Source: Megascapheus bottae (Eukaryota; Chordata; Mammalia; Rodentia; Geomyidae). Taken from it: 64,000 bases of DNA. The notes beneath the pieces were generated by a model. It saw only the letters and a program-made list of their open reading frames with translations. It did no database searches and had not been told where the DNA came from. Numbering within the stretch: position 1 is the first letter of the stretch; the number at the start of each line of letters is the position of its first letter. The position numbers and the translations under genes were made by a program. Shown piece after piece: positions 36,066 to 48,400 of the stretch. The stretch covers positions 38,855,001 through 38,919,000 of the forward strand of contig JANJXV010000016.1 of assembly GCA_024803745.1 (NCBI GenBank), in the 5' to 3' direction.

Positions 36066-36462
36066 TTATTTTATTTTTATTGTTAGTGTAATGTATAGAG
36101 AATTTGGAGTTATATTCATCAGGTAGTAGGTGCATTACTTCTCACACATTGATACCCCTTCCCATGTTTTTGTCCTCAGTTCCCTCTCCTACCCCCTCCC
36201 AATCATCCTGTTTCCCCCCATTTCCCTTCCTTGTTTCAAATAAGCATGTATACAATATACCAGGTAACAAAATCAGATGCAGTAACAATATGAGATTAAC
36301 CAATGGGCAACAAAAGAGAAGAGTAGTAAATTACTACATTAAGAATAACAAGATAAAACTTTTGTTTCTATATACTAGAGATCCTTTTATTTAGTCTCAT
36401 CAAATATGACCTTATGTTCCTAGGTTTTGGGCTATTGTAATCCTCTGCTAGGAGAGTCCTAT
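36066..36462 (-). mobile_element. L1 3' UTR, 5'-truncated
   Basis: This is the antisense of the same 3' UTR seen in the L1s at 20, 25 and 52 kb: poly-A side at TTTATTTTATTTTTATTG, CACATTGATACCCC, the C-rich (antisense G-rich) block at 36180-36225, AGTAACAATATGAGATTAACC, and the 5' limit at TCTGCTAGGAGAG. Only UTR is present; the ORF2 end was never copied. The short open frame 36104-36394 (plus) is antisense UTR. Confidence 0.9.
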
Positions 36463-37299
36463 ATGTGTACTAATTATTACAAGTATATGTATATGGCAAA
36501 TTTATAGCCATATACAAACTAAATTAGTTATACCATTGATAATATGTGCATATTGGAGCCAGGTCAAATTGTATGTCTTATACAATACACTGTTTAGGAT
36601 GATAATGTTTATTAAAATTTCTATAGTCAGTAAATCTCATGCTCTGAATTACCAAGAACAAGTTTTTCAAATTATGAGATATAAAGAGATTACTTATATA
36701 AAGGAAAAAATATTGAATCATATCCCCAGGACTCATAAAAGGTTATATCCTATCAAACTGGACATGGCTTAATGACGTGTCAACAGTTTTCTAGCTTGCA
36801 CACTTACCTATTAATTCATATAAAATTTTACTTAACTTATATAAGTACAAATATTGTTTATTGAAAGGAATAACTTTAACTTTAAAAAAAGTGTCAATCT
36901 TTAATTATTTTAAGTCTTATCATTACTTAAACCTACCAGTAGAAATTTACAGTGTATAAATAAATATCTAACTAAGGTCATTCCTTTTTCCTAAAAGTTA
37001 TTTTATTTGTGATTATTCTACAAGGCATATTATATTTATAAATGAAAATTTTCACTAGTAAAATGTGAAAATATAAATTTGTTAACACTGACTGGATATT
37101 CTGTTATGATTTCAGTGTTTTCCTTTACTTATTCAAATATGATTAGGCATTATTCTTAATTGTTTCATGACTACATTCATCCATTTAGATTTCCAAATAG
37201 GTGTTGAAAAGAATCAATTTTATCACTGAGTTTTATACTTCCACTGCAGATACACACTCTACAAATATGTAGCCTGTTTAAAATGGTGCATAAAATTCA

Positions 37300-37453
37300 G
37301 GAAAATGCATTGCTGCTTTTGCTTGCAATTGCTATGTAGACTTTTCCAGGCTTCTTAGACTGTGTGAAAGTGACAGGAGCATGATAAAAGTTAAATGACC
37401 TTTCCTGGGAGCCTGCTACAATGAATTGATGGGAGAGAAAAAGATGTTTGGTC
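37300..37453 (-). repeat. Inverted-repeat arm 2 of an unidentified ~140-bp element
   Basis: Partner of 35629-35767 on the opposite strand. It contains an open minus-strand frame (37297-37551) reading SFNFYHAPVTFTQSK where arm 1 reads SFNFYHAPVSFTQAK, but arm 1 has a frameshift and a stop just upstream. The peptide matches no family I know, and similarity at the DNA level alone explains it. Confidence 0.9.
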
Positions 37454-37760
37454 CTACAGGGACTTTTCAAATGGTAATATACTATAGGTAAAAAACCTAT
37501 TTTATTATACCCTGCTATTTGTATTAAAGATGAGATCGAAACCATTGGCATTAAAGGGATTACATAACAAATGATATTTGATCAAAGACAACAAATTTTG
37601 ACAATCTCTAATGATTTTCTGAAGTATAAAATATAATTCTACTCTAAGTATAGTGTTATGTTGAAAAAATCTGATTGTGGTTTCCTGATTCCCAAGGCCT
37701 GATGCATTATGTGACATGGAAAATTTGCAAGTTCTAAGTCAGACCCATTTTATACAGAGA

Positions 37761-37761
<1 letters not shown>

Positions 37762-37793
<32 letters not shown>
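37762..37793. repeat. (CA)n microsatellite
   Basis: About sixteen uninterrupted CA units. Confidence 0.95.
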
Positions 37794-37794
<1 letters not shown>

Positions 37795-38045
37795 CAGTTA
37801 CTAATTTACGTCACAAAAAAAGCGATGAAATGTTACCAGGAACCTCAGCATAGCTGAAGTTGTGAGAAGGACTGCATATAGTACTTGTTTCATGGTTCCA
37901 TGCAAGGAGAGAGTTCATAGTGCATGCTGTAGCCTTCAGGGCTCCCAGTGGAAGTATAAAAATCAGTGATAAAATTCATTCTTTTCAACACTTATTTGGA
38001 AATCTAAAGGGATGAATGAAGTCATGAAACAATTAAGAATAATGC

Positions 38046-38180
38046 CTCAAGGCTAGAGCTCTACCACTTGAGTTATAGCCCCACTTCCAGCTTTTTTCTC
38101 TATGCGGTACCGAGGAATTGAACCTGGGTCTTAGTGCATGCTGGGCAAGCATTCTGCCACTAGGTCAAACTCCCTGCCCC
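38046..38180 (-). repeat. IDL-Geo SINE, 3'-truncated
   Basis: Contains the complete ID half and the first part of Geo (antisense CTCAAGGCTAGAGCTCTACC through GGGCAAGCATTCTGCC and CTAGGTCAAACTCCC) but lacks the B-box end of Geo and a poly-A tail. So it was cut after insertion or copied from an incomplete RNA. Confidence 0.85.
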
Positions 38181-38795
38181 ATGATTTAATATTTTAATAA
38201 TATAAAGTCCCTGGAATATATTTTACTCAGTTTACAGTGAGCACTGAAGAAATAGCAGCCATGATTGTGAAGACAGGTCATCTAGACTAATGTAAGCTAC
38301 TCACCCAGCTCTCTCCATTTGGAATAAATTGCTTTCTCCAGATATCCATGTAGCTTGTTTTAGCCATCTGCAGGTCAGCTATTGCCAGTTGTCTGTGGGG
38401 TCCTTTCTTAGGTTTTATTGTAAACTCCTTGGCACTCACCACCTCCTATTCCACATTCCTTCCTCTGACTGTTTTCTGTCATTTGACACTATTTGAATTA
38501 TTCAATATTTTATGAAATTATAGGTTTAGAATTTCTCTCTATGCATTTGAATGGAAGATCTAAAGGGATTTCTTTTGTATTACTGATATGTATTTGCTGC
38601 TTTTTTTCTCTATCTCAAACTGAAAGATGAGTTTTCTAATCTCTCATCGTAATAATGCCTGTGGTTTTTTTATTCGCAGTTTCTAGACATTATCCTCCAT
38701 CCTTTTTCTTTTCTTACTTTATTCAGCATGATCACTTCAGATCTATTTCCTTTCAAAAAGCAGGATCACTAAGATCAATTAAAATTAGGAATATA

Positions 38796-38984
38796 TGGGG
38801 CCAGGAGTTTGGCCTAGTGGTTAAAGTGCTTGCCTAGCATGCATGAAGACCCGGGTTCAATTCCTCAGTACCACATACATAGAAAACAGCCGGAAGTGGT
38901 GCTGAGGCTCAAGTGGTAGAGCTCTAGCCCTGAGAAAGTCGAAGGATAGTGCTCAGGCCCTGATCTCAAGCACAGAACTGGGAA
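38796..38984 (+). repeat. Young full-length IDL-Geo SINE
   Basis: This is among the best preserved copies here. Left monomer: CCAGGAGTTTGGCCTAGTGG, GTGCTTGCCTAGCATGCATG and B-box CCCGGGTTCAATTCC. Linker TCAGTACCACATACATAGAAAAC. Right monomer: GCCGGAAGTGGTGCTGAGGC, TCAAGTGGTAGAGCTC and CTGATCTCAAGC. CpGs survive (CCCGGG, GCCGG). A perfect 15-bp duplication, AAAATTAGGAATATA, flanks it at 38781-38795 and 38985-38999. Both monomers retain A-box- and B-box-like words. Confidence 0.96.
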
Positions 38985-39171
38985 AAAATTAGGAATATAA
39001 ACAATTTTACTTAATATAATTTGTTCATTTTACCACTTCTTCTTAAATGTGGGATTTTATCCACATAATACACCCTTTTGGTGAGGAATTTATTATATAT
39101 TTTACTGAATATTATGAGAGAAATATATTTCTGGTGCTTTTGTATGATACTATTTCTTTTTATTAAAACTT

Positions 39172-39402
39172 TTTTTCCCCATCCTGGGCTTTAACTCTGG
39201 GCCTTGGTTCTGCCCCTGAGCTTTTGTACTCAAGTCTATTGCTCTACCATTTCAGACACAGATCCACTTTTTAGCTTTTTTAGGTAAATTACTGATAAGA
39301 GTACCACAGACTTTCCTGCCTGGACTGGTCTTGAACCGTGATCTTAAGATCTCAGCCTTCTGAATAACTAGGATTACAAGCATGAGCCTCTAGCACCAGG
39401 TT
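39172..39402 (-). repeat. SINE with B1-like head and Geo-like tail
   Basis: Minus strand: GTGCTAGAGGCTCATGCTTG, TAATCCTAGTTATTC, GGCTGAGATCTTAAGATCAC, GGTTCAAGACCAGTCCAGGC (B1-like), linker, then CTCTGATCTGTGTCTGAAATGG, GGGGCAGAACC and AGAGTTAAAGCCC with an A-rich tail. The Geo-like half has decayed more than the head. Confidence 0.78.
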
Positions 39403-39989
39403 TGAAGAATATTTTGTTTGTTTTGTTTTGTTTTTCTGGATGAAAATTCTACATTGATAAAATTTTAAAACATTTAATTCAACATATTAAATATTTACTT
39501 GACTTTTTCCTTATCTGTGCAGCTTTTGATGAGAAATCAGACAGAATTCTCTTACCTTCACTGTCTTTAGGTAAGATTCCACACTCTTCTCAGCTTCTTT
39601 CAGCTCTTTGCTTTTGGTTTTCCTCTAGTATGAACATGACATGACTAGTTGTTCATCTTTTTTGTTCTGTGCTCAACTTATATACTGTTTAACCATCTTA
39701 ATACTTGAGGGTTCAAGAAGAGTTTCTCAGTTACTCTTTTCTTGCTTCTAGAATGAGAGTGGCTACATCTAAACTATATGCCATAGATTATTTTCCTTAA
39801 CTAGCCAGAAAGACAATGACCAGACCTTTGATCAGGTCACCCAGTTTTCAGAGTTTCTTACAGTAAGAGCACTTCTCAAATGAAGTGTGCCCTTTACCCC
39901 AGTAGATGACATTTTAACTTGATTTGTTTCATCACAAAATAAAGAGCTTGAAAGAGCTTTTTATGATTATAAGCACATAGGAAAAAAAA

Positions 39990-40208
39990 TGTAGCTGGGT
40001 GTTGATGATTCACTCTTGCAATCCTACCTACTCAAGAGGATTATGGGTCAAAGCTAGCCTGAACAGGAAAGTCCATGAGACCTTTGTCCCCAATTAACCT
40101 CTAGATAACCAGAAGTGGAGCTCTGATTCAAGTGGTAGAACGCTAACCTTGGCTAAAATAACTCAGGTCATGAGGTCAAGCCCTAGTATTGACACAAAAA
40201 TAAAAAAG
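39990..40208 (+). repeat. SINE with B1-like head and Geo-like tail
   Basis: TAGCTGGGTGTTGATGATTC, GCAATCCTACCTACTC, GGATTATGGGTCAAAGC, TAGCCTGAACAGGAAAGTCC, then AACCAGAAGTGGAGCTCTG, TTCAAGTGGTAGAACGC, GAGGTCAAGCCC and an A-rich tail. Head, linker and tail come in the same order as at 24.8 and 31.8 kb, which shows that the chimera is a propagated family. Confidence 0.85.
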
Positions 40209-40769
40209 TACATACATAAAACATTATTCTGAAATAAACAGCAAGTTTGTAAATAAGGAAGTAGTCCACTGAAAAGAGACTGCACACTTAAGAAAAATCC
40301 TTAGTGTTTACTATTCAAATGTGCTTTCATATGGCAAAATAGTACTTATTTTCTTCCCTATTCTAAGCATCTTGCATTACAAAGCTAACTCATTAAAATA
40401 ATATTAAATACGAATATAAATATTAATACTTCTGGTTCAAATAATCAATAACTGTGGTTCAAATAATCTCTATATTTATCCAGTTTTTTTTTATTCCATA
40501 GTATGCAAAATGTGCCATGTTTGCTTATCTTTAGCTAAACATAAGCCTTTGGAATTTTGCACAAACCTATCCAGCAACACTGAAGATAAATTTAATAAAT
40601 ATTAATTAGAAGCCAATAACATTACTGTAAATGGTTTGCCTATTATTTTCCTTAAAAACTTATACTACAGATATGGCTGCAAGTTTAATGGCTACTCATA
40701 TATCCACAAAGAGGCACTATACTTTGTAATGTAGAATACTTCCCCTTTTTCTTCTTCCTTCTCTTCTTC

Positions 40770-40865
40770 TTCTCCATTTTCTGCCAGTTACAGGGTTTGA
40801 ACACAGTGTCCACGCTTTTGCTCAGTTTTTTTTTCAGTAAGCCACTGCTGCTTGGCTCTCTGCAT
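40770..40865 (-). repeat. Possible Geo-type SINE remnant
   Basis: GCCAGTTACAGGGTTTGAAC, ACACAGTGTCCACGC, TTTTGCTCAG and TAAGCCACTGCTGC resemble antisense Geo. There is no clear second monomer. Confidence 0.45.
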
Positions 40866-40989
40866 AAATGTATGTATTGTATCATATACTGAGAAATATA
40901 TCTTCACACTAGATCTATTCAGTGTGATGCCTAAGTTGGAAAGTGAAGACAGAATCAGAAATCGATGAGAAATTCTTTCCAAAATTGTA

Positions 40990-43900
40990 TTGCAAATTAT
41001 TTAAGTTTGCTGAAATGATAGTTTAATCTAATTAAGATAGCAGATTTTGCTCAAAAATATCCAACTGCTAATTTGATGTTTCTCTTCCATTACAGAACCA
41101 AACAAACTGTGATTTTCATTTTGCTCACTAGCATGTTCAGTGCTAGAAGAAATTTCAAGCCAGAGAAATTTCCAATTGCTAAAACCATTTTACCATGAGG
41201 AACTCTAATCTGATTTGGAAGTGTGCAGGATCTAATGTTAACACTATGAAATAAATACTGTGTATGCTATTTAGAGCAAAACTGTAGGCTGAAAAATGAC
41301 CAAACCATGAGAAAAAAAGTAGTTTCTTTAATTTTGCATGCTCAAGGGATTTTGTGGCTTTTCTCTATTTTTATTTGTGCCAATAGCAGTGTATCTTTTA
41401 TTCCATGACCATTTTAGACATGAAGGAAACATTTCAGGGTTTTCTCTACCATGTAGCTGATTGATAAAGGCAAGAAACCAAGGAAAAAATGAAAATATAT
41501 TCCCCTTTCTTAGAATGAAAATGAAAAGAAAGCATGCAGTCTTATCTCTACCCTCAATTGTTCAATCCTCAGAAAAACGTGAACCATTGCCCCACAGCAT
41601 CAAAAACAAAAATATTGTCTCCATCTCTTTACTTCCAGGACAGAAACTGTATTTTCTAATGCAGAAGAAATTATTAAAATGCATTTCATTGTTTACATAG
41701 TTTTCTTGCAATATTCTGGATGTCTCTCCTTAGCGGGATTTACATTCTTCATGAGAATTCACTTAAATTGAAAGCAGTACAAGGTATGTGAGTTCTGTCA
41801 CATTTGCATCCCAACTTCCCTAGGAAAGAATTTGTGAATCTTGTACATGCTTTGGTGATTATCATACTGATGAGTTCTAACATTCTGTAGCTTATTATTG
41901 ATTGTAAGCCACATCAAATTGGGATAATTTCATCTTGGTAGGGAGGCATCCTTAAAAGCTTGTAAAAGATAAACCCTTGGCAAGGTAAAATAGGAATGTC
42001 AGAACAGTTATCTTTTGGATGATTGAAGTTCATCATAAATGTGAAGGAAAAAGGACTGTGGGCACAGCAGGGATTCTTTCTTGTGTTCTTAGGTTTTCAA
42101 AGACACATCGGGGAATGTCACACAGTGAGACATGGGGGCAAATGGTGAAGTCATCATCTCAACCACTAGCCAGTCTCGTGCTGCATGCCCGTCACCCCTG
42201 CTATGGTGGTTATAATTCAGAGCATAATTCAGACAATAAATCAACTCAATTACAACATTATAGTTGAAGGGCAAAGGAATCCTTGCTCTGTAATTGTATG
42301 GACACTTTCCTGAGGCTGAGATGTTTAGAGGTGTTTAGGTTAATAGATTAATATTTGAAGATAAAACTGAAATATTCAATGATATGTGGATCGAATATTT
42401 GCAGATGTAAAAGAGCAGGACTTTCTACTAAATAATATTTAAATTATTTTGCTTTCTGCCATGAAAGTGTCAAAAATAAGTAAAGGCTTATGTGGAGACA
42501 TGGTGTGCAATACTGCTTTTTCCCTCTCTTAAGGGTGCCGTGGCCTCTAGCCTTGTGGGTTGTGTGTCTGTGGGCTGGCGATGGCCTTTCTCAGCATTGT
42601 TTAGAAAAGACAAGCTAGGGTAAACAGAGATTGCTGTGGAAGGGAACAACTCTCCTAATCAGCAGGTGTGTCTGCAAGTCAGATGACCACACTATGGGCT
42701 TCTGGTGAGAATGCTGCTCCTAACACTTACCAAAATAGAAGAAAACAGAAACCAGAATGGCAGACCAGCAATGTATTTTGTGAAACATCTGCTCTATGAA
42801 CAAGTGCTGAAGTGTTGAGGTGTCTCTCAGTCAACTTGACAAAGGAAACAGAAATACACCCAAGTGAATTCGTAGGAATGAGGAGGAACAAAAAAGAAAA
42901 AAAGAACTATGTTCTATTTTCTGCTTCAGCTCCTAACACAGACGTGTGGGAAGCATGTATTCTTCAATTCCCGCTGTCCTACCCTCCTCTAATATCTGAG
43001 GACAAAGTAACTTCTATATGCACAAATTATACAATGTGGGGGAATAGAAAGATTCTGTCAGATACAAAGTGACAAGAACTAAATAATTCGGAGACTAGTT
43101 TCTTTACTTTAGTCTCCTTATAAAGTGGTTTTGGCATGTGATTGATAGATATTGTGTTAAAAACCAGGGGAAAAAAGTTCCAGTTAAAAACTTAGATGTA
43201 AACTCTTATCATCTTCCTCATACCCAAAATGTCACAGAAGAAAAAGCAATGAAGTCTCAAGGTTATCTTTTCTCAGAATGTTTAATCCCATGCCCTTGAA
43301 GGTACATGTGGCTGAAAACTCCAAAAATTTCCCCAGGTATGTAGTATATATCTATGTAAATGCTGAAGCTATGTGTTTCCATTTAAAATTTAAAATTTAA
43401 TGCAGTTTGTTTCCTTTTTCTTTGTAGCCTTGTTAACTGGCATTTGATTGAAATTGCTAATATTAGACCTACTGGAACACCTAGTGATTTTTTTGTTTTA
43501 GCATATGTAACACAAAATTTCAGTGTGTCTTTTGAGAACCCTTTCCCTGTCATTCACAGTCACATATTAAGTGTGTCCAGAAAGCAATACTACTGAACAA
43601 TTGATCTAATTGGGAGTTAAAATACTATTATTTCTATACGCTATTGTAGATACTACTGTTCTAACAGCCAAGCAAATGTTAACTTGCAGGAATCTAAAGT
43701 ACTTTTTTCATTACTTGGTGTTTGAGAATGAGGGAAGAGTTGACACTGTCCCAGAAGCTTTACACCCATAACCTGACCCACTCAACTATAACCTCTTTGT
43801 GCAAAAATAACACAAATAAACAGATAAAATAAATAAAGACTGAGAATTAAATTGATGCACAGAACATAATCTGGAATATTGTTTCACATGTTATCTTGCT

Positions 43901-44870
43901 ATTTGATTGAAATATTGCATGAGATAATTGCTACAAAAATATTAAATGTTTATTCCCAATGACTGAATTTAAAGCAAATATAAGATATTAAAGAATGCAC
44001 ATTGTTGGGTTTACTATGAAGGTGAATGCAAAATATTTTCCAAGTTGGTCCTTTATATATATTATCATCTTACTCTCATTGTCTTTAGTCATAAAACCTT
44101 TTAGTAATATTATATTTTCTCTTGGTGTTTTCCTTCTACTAATTGCTGTACATGAAAATGCAACTATGTCTCAATATTTGCTGGTGATTATGTTCTAAGT
44201 TAATAAGTAAATATTCATGTTATTTAAACAATATTACCAGTAGGACCTTAGATTATAATAAAGTTTGAGGAAATATATAAACATATCTGTTCATTGTCTT
44301 GTCAATGTTTTCTGGCTGGAATAGTCTTATGAAAAGTTGCTGTGTTACACAATCTCAGGGACAAGAACCTTGTGCCTCTATTCCAGTTTCATAAACTCAT
44401 GAAATCTTTCTTAATCACGAAATCCTCTTTCTCCTGCCACTCTAGGCTGTAGTGATGCTGTCTTTTGTCTTAGCTATACATTGTCCTGACATACACAAGG
44501 TGCAGACAATAATCCTAGATTCCCTGGACTTCCACAACCTGAATTGCCCAAGACACCATGGTTCCGAAACTGAAATTGAGTCATTTGAATGATTTGAACA
44601 TATTCATATAGAATATTCTTTAATTATTCATGGAGCCGAATTTTGCATTCTTTTGTATTTTTCCTCCCTAGATGTCCTCAAATCTTTCTCGTCCTTCTCT
44701 CTAGTATTAGCACTGTCCATAATATGTTGCTAGCTCATAAACTTTCACATCCAGCTCACTTCTCTGCAGTACCTAAATAATACATTCTAATGGAAAGTGT
44801 TATCTCAGAAGCAAGGGGATCAGGATGAACTTTTGGGACAACCCAAGAAACACTAAGATGGCATTTAAAT
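40990..44870. other. Unique AT-rich sequence, no gene seen
   Basis: No confident repeat and no gene. Small open frames (41461-41700, 42019-42267, 42812-43072, 43995-44198, all plus) have ordinary AT-rich codon content and no recognisable motif. The stretch 42530-42600 is slightly GC-richer. Confidence 0.5.
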
Positions 44871-45025
44871 AAATCAATCCTGAAGCTGGTGCTTCAGCAA
44901 TAATAATAAGATAAAAATGACTGTGATCTGTAAAAGGGAATTATTTTTGCTTCTAGACCAATATCTACAGAGGATGTAAGACCTACACATGGGGAAAAAT
45001 TTCAAGACCCACCATGGGAAGAATA

Positions 45026-45027
<2 letters not shown>

Positions 45028-45061
<34 letters not shown>

Positions 45062-45069
45062 ACACTCAC
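45028..45069. repeat. (CA)n microsatellite
   Basis: About seventeen CA units, followed by a CACACT interruption and imperfect units. Confidence 0.95.
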
Positions 45070-45299
45070 ACATATACACATAAATATATTACATTACATG
45101 TTCTCTAAATTACACAATCCCTAGTATTTGATGATGGGCAGAAAAAGACTGAAGCTGAGTAGAACTATGATAATTAGTAAGGGATATCCCTAAAAAATTA
45201 AACATTCTGGAAAATATGGAAATGACTGGTCCCTATCACTCTAATGCAATAGTGTCTTGAATTATGGATATGAAGATGGCCTTTAGCAAATGAGATGAG

Positions 45300-46135
45300 G
45301 ATAGACAATGTTGCTTGCTCAGGAATTGAGCCAAAGGCTAAATGCATGGAAATATTCAAGCTAACTTGTCAATGAGTTATAATGTTACTCATTGTTTCAG
45401 GAAAACCATACAATTGGCCTTCACATGAAAGCAGGATGAAATGCCCAAATGAGAATGTTATAAAATTATTCTAGGAGCAATGTGGTGATTTACTAACATA
45501 CTATTATAAATAAAGGAGCTGCCAATGGCATTGGGTTATATAAATAGGAATAACAAAATCATGGATGTAACAGGCCTATGATGGCACCTTCTATAAACAA
45601 AGTGAATATAATTACTGCCATGAATAGAACCAACTTTACATAAATACTTTGTAAGCTGCCCACTGCCTTAGGTCAGTTACCATATAGTACAAAGATATGG
45701 ACGAGCCAATAACATGCCTCTCTAGTTATACAAAAGGGCACAAATCATGGAGAGTTTAAAATTCCTTAGAAACAACGATGCAAAATATTTAACTTCTTGT
45801 GGGTTTTCAGGCCTGAAATTAGTTCAGGAGTGCACAGTGTATTGACTGATGGTGAAATAGGGCCTCTCGAAAATCATTGCACATAACTGTCATAACCCAT
45901 GTGGTCAACTAACTTTTGGGCATATCACACAGGTCATACAGCCCTGTGGACTGGGGAAATGGTGGCATTCAGGTATTTTGAAGATATTTTGACACAATGT
46001 GTTGCGCCTAAATGGCATCAGAGTTCTCAAATTAAAGGGGTATGGAGGAATTGAATAACGTGTTCCACGTCCATCTCTAAGTGACAGTGATTGCATCGCG
46101 CCAAGCAGTGTTCGGTGAAAGTCCTTCGCAATTAC
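45300..46135. other. Unresolved block, possible old retroelement
   Basis: Composition differs a little from the flanks. CpGs remain near one end (GCATCGCGCC, TTCGGTG, CTTCGCAA at 46094-46129) and the minus strand has a 63-codon frame. I suspected an internal piece of an endogenous retrovirus but could not identify any motif (no reverse-transcriptase box, no LTR), so I leave it unnamed. Confidence 0.25.
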
Positions 46136-48060
46136 TACATTTTATGAAGTATACTTAGCAGATGGAAGAAGTTCCATGTTATTTCTCTCTACTGTAAAAT
46201 TAGGGCTATCATTGCAGAAGTGGGAAATTGGATGTTCTTAAGAAACAACCCATATCATAGTCCTACCTAAGCATTTAAATCAAAAGGAATATCTCATCTG
46301 AGGAGCCATTTGAAAAACTAATGCCAGCATCAAATATTTGTAATATACAGGAGTGGGAAGCCCCAATATTTCCTTTTAATCTTTCAGTTCATAGGATGCA
46401 GATCCGTGATTTTTTTTAAGATAGTGACTGATAGGCAGTCCCTGTAATGAGTCTAACATTCAGCTCCTGGTTCCTATAAAGAGCCCCTGGAGTTCAGCTT
46501 CGAAACTTATGTTTAGTGACTGCTCTTCATGTAAACATTTGAGCTATAAAAAGAATTTTTCTTAGTTATGTTTAAATGGACTCAATTAGATTTATTCCTA
46601 CATAAGAAATACAAAGTGTATTCGCGCCTATATTAATATTCCTATCTTCTGTTGTATAGTCTGTATAGTTACTGATCTTTTTAGCTTTCCAAATGTATTT
46701 TTCTGTATTTTTATATATTTTATATACCTATTTTACTCTTATGCTAAATGGTTTATTGGTACCATTAATTTAAAACTAATTCAATATATACCTAGTGTAT
46801 ACCACAAATGGGTCTAGATTCTTCCAATCCAGCTTTCAATCCCATAGAAAATGTCATTTTCTCATGTAAGAAAAAATACCAAAATGATAACCAAGGCTTA
46901 CAGAAAAGAAGGAAACTTGAGTTAAACGATCAAGTAGGAAATAAGAGAAGTGAACATTCAAATATTCTGCTAAATTTGAATGAATTCTAAATAGCTTTGT
47001 TTTGACTCAAGGCTCCTGAACTTTTTTAGATCACTTACTTTAGTAAACTGAAGTTGTAAACTCTTGCTGGGCTTCTTTTAGATGCTTATATTTTAAACCC
47101 CTTCTTGACAGTTTTATATCCCTTAACAACTTTTCCTGATGACCTATGGGCACTGTCCCTGTATAAAGGAACCCTTAAAAATATCAGACATCTGTACACC
47201 CAGTAAAGTTTCCAGACACCATTTTTTTTGGAGAATAGTCAGTTGTTTAGTTGGGGGGGTCCCTGCTCCAGGTTGTGAATATACCTCTTGTCTTGAAGTT
47301 AGGAAAAAGTTTAGTTTATCTCTGGGTAAATTATATCAGTAAACAAATGTCCCCAAATCTCACTGACCATTATCCATTCTGTTTCAGTGGAGTTGAATCC
47401 ATATTGTTTATTGAATGTCTTTCTATATCAGTACATTTGAATAATATCTGTATTGTTGCACAGATTTTCTTCCACAGAGATCATACAGTGACAAAGTGAT
47501 AAGGAAATTTTCCTTGAGAAGTTGATATTTAAGTAGATAAAGAAACAATGTGAAGAAATGACATAACATGCAGCATCAGTAGTGATAATCAATCTGGAAA
47601 AGAAAAGGATATTTTGGAACCAAGAGTTGACTTACCTTCGTGTAGGATCAGAGATCCAGTGCAGCAAAAACTGGCCGAAAAGTGACTATAAGATGTGGTG
47701 TAAAATGTGAATGTTATAAAAACTGCTCCTGGTGTCCTTCTCTACGTTACCAGCTCACTCATCTCTCCCTGTGGCCGCACACCTGAAAGCTTCTTTCTGG
47801 TTCAGAGTCACAGGAGAGGGGAACTTGTCAGCAATATGCCATCTTGAAAATCACCCTTTTCAATCGTCCTTTATTGCAGCCTTACGAAAAGAAGTACAGT
47901 GGTAGAAGTAGAGAAAAACTAAAGGAGAAGAAATGTAAATTATGGAAAATGAGCAACATCTAAGTATACACAACTGGTAGTGAAAGGCTTTCTACTAAAA
48001 GTGAATATAGAAAGAGTAACACTGGTGAAAAACAAGTGACAGAAATGACTAGGCAGGTAC
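46136..48060. other. Unique sequence, no gene seen
   Basis: No recognised element. Frames at 46808-46990 and 47139-47499 (plus) are short and unrecognised. Confidence 0.5.
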
Positions 48061-48104
48061 TGGGATAGGGAGAACAGATGGAAATGTGGAAAGAAAATGA
48101 GGTA

Positions 48105-48400
48105 GTGATTTTATCTTACTTTATTGTCGTTCATTATTGCTACAGTTATCATTGTCTTGAAGTTGTTATACAAAGGAATTACCATTCAACAAAGCAGGAG
48201 ATGCAATGCATCTTGACCAGTGTCACTCGGCCCTTTCCACGTTCTCACCCATCATCCCTTACCCATTCCTTCCCTCGTTCTGAATTTTGTAGGATATGCA
48301 TTAGATTTTATGTCTGCATTATCCCCTCCCCTTTCTATCTTTATTCATGTACTGGACCCTTGTCAGAGGATGAGGTGACTCCTGTCTCCTTCTGTTCAGG
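48105..48400 (-). mobile_element. Probable antisense L1-type 3' UTR
   Basis: The plus strand starts with TTTATTGTCG (antisense of an AATAAA-type tail). TTGTTATACAAAGGAATTAC and a long C/T-rich stretch (CCCTTTCCACG, CCCATCATCCC, CATTCCTTCCC, ATCCCCTCCCC) follow. The same layout, with an antisense G-rich block after an AT-rich tail, marks the L1 3' ends at 20 and 36 kb, but the sequence differs, so it may be another L1 subfamily. An open frame of 111 codons here (48078-48413) is on the antisense strand and is not a gene. Confidence 0.5.

Noticed and set aside
37297..37551. 84-codon minus-strand frame with a peptide partly shared with the partner repeat arm
   Set aside because: The partner arm has a frameshift and a stop, so the shared peptide is explained by DNA-level repeat homology and not by coding constraint.
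38796..38984. tRNA gene
   Set aside because: A- and B-box words are present but no cloverleaf can be drawn, the sequence is a dimer, and target-site duplications show it is a SINE.
45300..46135. Endogenous retrovirus internal region
   Set aside because: No polymerase motif, primer-binding site or LTR could be identified, so I kept it only as an unresolved block.
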